Assembly (NCBI RefSeq): GCF_002006345.1
Contig: NZ_LZZM01000205.1
Coordinates: 1 to 37,086, forward strand
DNA from: Clostridium puniceum
Lineage (GTDB): Bacteria > Bacillota > Clostridia > Clostridiales > Clostridiaceae
Reading direction: 5' to 3'
Length of the DNA stretch: 37,086 nucleotides
A program made the translations under genes and the position numbers. This document shows, one piece after another, positions 34,181 through 37,086 of the stretch (position 1 is its first letter; each line of letters opens with the position of its first letter). Below the pieces are notes generated by a model. The model did no database searches and was not told the origin of the DNA. It saw only the letters and a program-made list of their open reading frames with translations.

Positions 34181-35731
34181 ATGCAATCAAATAATACTCC
34201 ACTATTAACAGCACATTTATTTGTTTCAATGAAGGATACATTGGATGGATTTGAGGAAATGTTAAAAAGGCTTAGCGAAAATGGAATAACAGTGAAATTG
34301 TATGAACCTAATGATTCATTATTAGATATAAATCCTAAAAGTCCACGTGTTTATGTTTCTTTAGGAGAAAAAGATGAATTATTTCCAACACTATACTCAT
34401 TACCCTATTATGAGAGAAAGCGTTGGTTACATTATAGAGCTGTAGTAGATATTAAGCCGGATTATTTATTTCACTGCTGGCTCCACTATACAAATCCATT
34501 ACCTGAAAATAAGATAATACCTGATACTCATTTTACTTCAAATACTCCATTAGTATCAGTGTTCACAGCCGCATATAAGTCAAAAGAAAAAATTCAGCGT
34601 CCTTATAAATCTCTATTAAATCAGACTTACTCCAATTGGGAATGGGTAATTGTAGATGATTCAGGAGATAATGATTCTACTTACAACAAAGACTTATTAA
34701 TATTAGATGATCCTCGTGTAAGAAGATATCGACAAGATCAACGAAATGGTTATATAGGAGCAACTAAAAGATATGCAGCAGGCTTGTGTACAGGCGAGAT
34801 ATTAGTGGAAATGGACCATGATGATGAATTAACTTTTGATTGTCTAGAAAAAATCGTAAATGCTTTTACGCAACATCCTGAATGTGGCTTTGCATATGGG
34901 GAGTGTGCAGAGGTATACGTAGGGAGCAACCATGCACAATGGTATGGTTGGGATTGTGGTTTTGGATACGGCATAAATTATCGGGTTTGGGTGCATGAAA
35001 TGAATCGATGGCAAAATGTATTAAGAAATACTGTCATCAATGGGACTACCATACGTCATTTAGTTGGGTTACCAAATCATCCCCGTGCGTGGACAAAAGA
35101 GTGTTACCATCTGCTTGGAGGGCACCGCGAAGAACTATTGGTTGCAGATGATTACGACATGCTCGTTCGGTCATTTCTTTGTACTAGGTATGTATGCATT
35201 CCCGATTTAGTCTATATACAATATAGAAATGAAAATGGGGATAACTCAACTTTTACTAGAAATCAGCAGATCCAAATTCTCGTAAGTGAATTGTATAGAT
35301 ATTATAGTGAAAGAATTCATACAAGAGTTAAAGAATTGGGAGTATATGAGTTTGAGTCATATAACCGTGTATGGGAGAGAAACGAAGATGATACTGCATG
35401 TAAATCTGCTCACATTATTAATGAAGATTTATCAAAAGTCTCAATGTTATTTCCAATTCCATACTTTTTTCCAGAAGTTAAGCATGATAAATTGTTTGAA
35501 ACTCTTAAAAAGGGTATAGAAACTAACTTTAAAGATATGGAAGTAGTGGTTGTAGGTCGTATTCCTGAAGAAGTCGAGTCTTTTGCGTCTATAGCGCCAA
35601 TGGGCGCAATCCGATGGTGGCCAATGGAACCAAATGATTCATTAAAAACATGCATTCAATATGCCCAATTTTGCTCTTCGTGTAAGGATAAAATAGTTAT
35701 ATTGCCAGAATCAACCTACAAGGATGATTAG
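34181..35731 (+). CDS. Family 2 glycosyltransferase
   Basis: Product of 516 residues; ATG 34181 follows AAAGGGGG, and the in-frame ATG at 34136 has no such site. Residues about 20-115 are an N-terminal region of their own (LFVSMKDTLDGFEEMLKRL, VYVSLGEKDELFPTLYSLPYYERKRWLHY). Then comes the GT-A domain: PLVSVFTAAYKSKEKIQRPYK, NWEWVIVDDSGD, NGYIGATKRYAAGLCTGE, ILVEMDHDDEL (the metal-binding DxD), VYIQYRNENGDNSTF near its end, and a C-terminal about 100 residues of unknown kind. Codon use is visibly richer in G and C around 34850-35230 than in its neighbours, which hints at separate origin. A terminator stem overlaps its 3' end. Confidence 0.85.
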   Translation: MQSNNTPLLTAHLFVSMKDTLDGFEEMLKRLSENGITVKLYEPNDSLLDINPKSPRVYVSLGEKDELFPTLYSLPYYERKRWLHYRAVVDIKPDYLFHCWLHYTNPLPENKIIPDTHFTSNTPLVSVFTAAYKSKEKIQRPYKSLLNQTYSNWEWVIVDDSGDNDSTYNKDLLILDDPRVRRYRQDQRNGYIGATKRYAAGLCTGEILVEMDHDDELTFDCLEKIVNAFTQHPECGFAYGECAEVYVGSNHAQWYGWDCGFGYGINYRVWVHEMNRWQNVLRNTVINGTTIRHLVGLPNHPRAWTKECYHLLGGHREELLVADDYDMLVRSFLCTRYVCIPDLVYIQYRNENGDNSTFTRNQQIQILVSELYRYYSERIHTRVKELGVYEFESYNRVWERNEDDTACKSAHIINEDLSKVSMLFPIPYFFPEVKHDKLFETLKKGIETNFKDMEVVVVGRIPEEVESFASIAPMGAIRWWPMEPNDSLKTCIQYAQFCSSCKDKIVILPESTYKDD

Positions 35732-35753
35732 AGCATTACTGTAGGTTGATTCT
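35707..35753 (+). terminator. Terminator overlapping the 3' end of the GT2 gene
   Basis: Perfect 14-bp stem agaatcaacctaca (35707-35720) with tgtaggttgattct (35740-35753). The left arm lies in the last codons of the gene. Confidence 0.75.
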
Positions 35754-35792
35754 AGCTTATTTGAATCCAAGTTAGATAAAAATGCACAATAA

Positions 35793-35852
35793 GATTTTCC
35801 TCTGTTATAATGTGATTAATATTTTTCATATTATAATGGAGGATTTTTTTAC
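35793..35852. terminator. Second terminator-like hairpin
   Basis: gattttcctctgttataatgtga pairs imperfectly with tcatattataatggaggatttt across a short loop and ends in seven T, so it is a good plus-strand terminator shape. The rest of 35732-35940 holds nothing else clear. Confidence 0.6.
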
Positions 35853-35940
35853 ATTATTTATCTTTTATATTTTATATAAGTGAAAATAAAATATATCCTC
35901 TCATAAATATGAAGCCTTTGGATTAATTCAAAATAAGAAC

Positions 35941-35990
35941 AGAGTGTCGAACTTGTCGACACTCTGAGTCGTGCAAAAGCACGACTTTTA
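35941..35990 (-). terminator. Tandem hairpins after the collagen-like gene
   Basis: gtcgtgc (35968-35974) with gcacgac (35979-35985), and agagtgtcga (35941-35950) with tcgacactct (35956-35965). They lie just past the stop of the minus-strand gene; GC-rich for this genome. Confidence 0.75.
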
Positions 35991-35998
35991 CACTATTA

Positions 35999-37086
35999 TT
36001 AGATAGACAAGATTATATCAATTGCTACACCACTGGCTAAGCCTCCCATGCTAGTAGTAATTTCTACTGATATTAGATTACATGCACTTACATTAATATT
36101 TTCATCTATAAATGCGCAAGGATTTGGAGTAGTTGCATTATTTGGTCCAGTTATTGTTATAGGAGTACCTATGGCTGAAGATGTGAAACCACCGTCTGTA
36201 CTTATAACAATCGTAGCAGTTACTAAGTCGGCTGCTGTTAAGATATTATTGCGGATGTTTAGTCTCAAACCTGTAATAGTTCCATTAACCGGTATTACTA
36301 CAGAATTTCGTGCAAAGTTCGTACCGGAACTTCCTAGTCCAACGAAATGACCAGTAACAATAGTATCTTGATCTGTACCTAGATATATTATTGAAGAACC
36401 TTGAGCACCTTGAACTCCTTGAACACCTTGAGCGCCTTGAACACCTTGAGAACCTTGAGAACCTTGAGAACCTTGAGAACCTTGAGCACCTTGAGCACCT
36501 TGAGATCCTTGAGAACCTTGAACACCTTGAGCGCCTTGAGGTCCTTGAATACCTTGAGCGCCTTGAGGTCCTTGAATACCTTGAGTACCTTGGACACCTT
36601 GAGAACCTTGAGCACCTTGAGAACCTTGAGCACCTTGAGAACCTTGTGCCCTTGAGATCCTTGTGCGCCTTGAGCACCTTGAGCACCTTGAGCGCCTTGA
36701 GCTCCTTGAGCTCCTTGAGAACCTTGAGCGCCTTGAGACCTTGAACTCCTTGAGAACCTTGAGCACCTTGAGATCCTTGAACTCCTTGAGAACCTTGAGC
36801 ACCTTGAGCGCCTTGAGAACCTTGAGCGCCTTGAACTCCTTGAACTCCTTGAGCACCTTGAGCGCCTTGAGCTCCTTGAACACCTTGAGAACCTTGAGAA
36901 CCTTGAACTCCTTGAGAACCTTGAGCACCTTGAGAACCTTGAACACCTTGAGAACCTTGAGCACCTTGAGCTCCTTGAGTACCTTGAGTACCTTGGACTC
37001 CTTGAGATCCTTGAGCACCTTGAGAACCTTGAGCACCTTGAGCACCTTGAGAACCTTGAGCACCTTGAGCGCCTTGAGGTCCTTGA
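35999..37086 (-). CDS. Collagen-like surface protein, C-terminal part (frame interrupted)
   Basis: The coding strand enters from the right edge, so the N-terminus is outside. From 37086 to about 36400 it is a 9-base repeat (CAAGGTGCT-like) that encodes Gly-X-Gln triplets, X being Ala, Ser, Val, Thr, Ile or Pro. After GAQGSSIIYLGTDQD a globular C-terminal domain of about 134 residues follows (FVGLGSSGTNFARNSVVIPV, TGLRLNIRNN, ATIVISTDGGF, CNLISVEITTSMGG), as in exosporium-type collagen proteins such as BclA, where this domain trimerises. Units 36642-36649 and 36731-36738 have 8 bases instead of 9, so the triplet frame from the right edge does not reach the C-terminal domain. Either sequence error in a repeat or a broken or phase-variable allele. 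Confidence 0.75.
   Translation of the reverse strand, partial: KDLKALKVLKVLKVLKVLKVLKVLKDLKESKVLKVLKELKVLKVLKVFKVLKVLKVLKEFKVLKVLKVFKELKALKVLKEFKEFKALKVLKALKVLKVLKEFKDLKVLKVLKEFKVSRRSRFSRSSRSSRRSRCSRCSRRTRISRAQGSQGAQGSQGAQGSQGVQGTQGIQGPQGAQGIQGPQGAQGVQGSQGSQGAQGAQGSQGSQGSQGSQGVQGAQGVQGVQGAQGSSIIYLGTDQDTIVTGHFVGLGSSGTNFARNSVVIPVNGTITGLRLNIRNNILTAADLVTATIVISTDGGFTSSAIGTPITITGPNNATTPNPCAFIDENINVSACNLISVEITTSMGGLASGVAIDIILSI
36399..37086 (-). repeat. 9-base tandem repeat encoding G-X-Q triplets
   Basis: About 76 units of nine bases, continuing past the right edge. Most units read ccttgagNN or ccttgaaNN on the plus strand, with variation mainly in the last two bases, which set residue X. No stop codon occurs in any frame of the repeat on the coding strand, so frame slips inside it stay open until the unique 3' domain. 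Confidence 0.9.

Noticed and set aside
36391..36744. Plus-strand open frames with Glu-Asn-Leu or Leu-Ser-Thr repeats
   Set aside because: They are the reverse strand of the 9-base collagen repeat, which is open in many frames by composition alone. The unique C-terminal domain fits only the minus strand.
36399..37086. Possible CRISPR array because of dense short repeats
   Set aside because: Units are 9 bases with no spacers and translate to Gly-X-Gln triplets leading into a globular domain.

Overview
The window is strongly AT-rich, uses AGGAGG-type ribosome binding sites with many TTG and GTG starts, and carries a T-box leader and sigma-K-like sporulation promoters. This points to an endospore-forming Clostridium (sensu stricto type). 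No tRNA, rRNA or CRISPR array was seen.

Layout. 1-1.48 kb: 3' part of an unrecognised gene. 1.49-2.8 kb: remnant of an integrative element, made of a decayed tyrosine recombinase and a 56-aa ORF between a decayed copy of the ilvN 3' end and the intact ilvN. 2.8-5.2 kb (minus): ilvB-ilvN acetohydroxyacid synthase behind a T-box with a probable valine (GUA) specifier. 5.4-7.8 kb: frameshifted metallo-beta-lactamase-fold gene, PHP phosphoesterase and GNAT acetyltransferase. 8-14.6 kb: Uup-type ABC-F ATPase behind a hairpin leader, a 61-aa ORF, SWIM/SNF2 helicase and an MgtC-like membrane protein. 14.9-18.2 kb: pantothenate genes in the order panG-type reductase (apparent AUU start), panB, panC, panD. 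18.2-20.2 kb: three small, mostly Cys-rich proteins of unknown function, two of them paralogues.

20.3-37 kb looks like a spore-surface glycan locus. A minus-strand block encodes two GT61 glycosyltransferases, a hexapeptide-repeat acyltransferase and an FdtA/FdtB-type pair for a dTDP-3-amino-3,6-dideoxyhexose. A plus-strand block encodes RfbF, RfbG and RfbH (CDP-4-keto-3,6-dideoxyhexose route), an acetolactate-synthase-like enzyme resembling YerE, and an SDR reductase. Together these suggest a CDP-linked yersiniose-like branched sugar. Two further glycosyltransferases follow. A collagen-like protein of G-X-Q triplets, cut by the right edge, is a plausible acceptor. Three promoters in this locus share the same sigma-K-like core (mACm, 15-16 nt, CATAnnnTA), and two lie in a duplicated module of about 100 bp. 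I infer that the glycan genes are switched on late in the mother cell.

The strongest novel points are the sigma-K-linked yersiniose-like pathway beside a collagen-like protein, the AUU-started panG, the ilvN-targeted element remnant, and two single-base deletions in the collagen repeat that break the frame as given.
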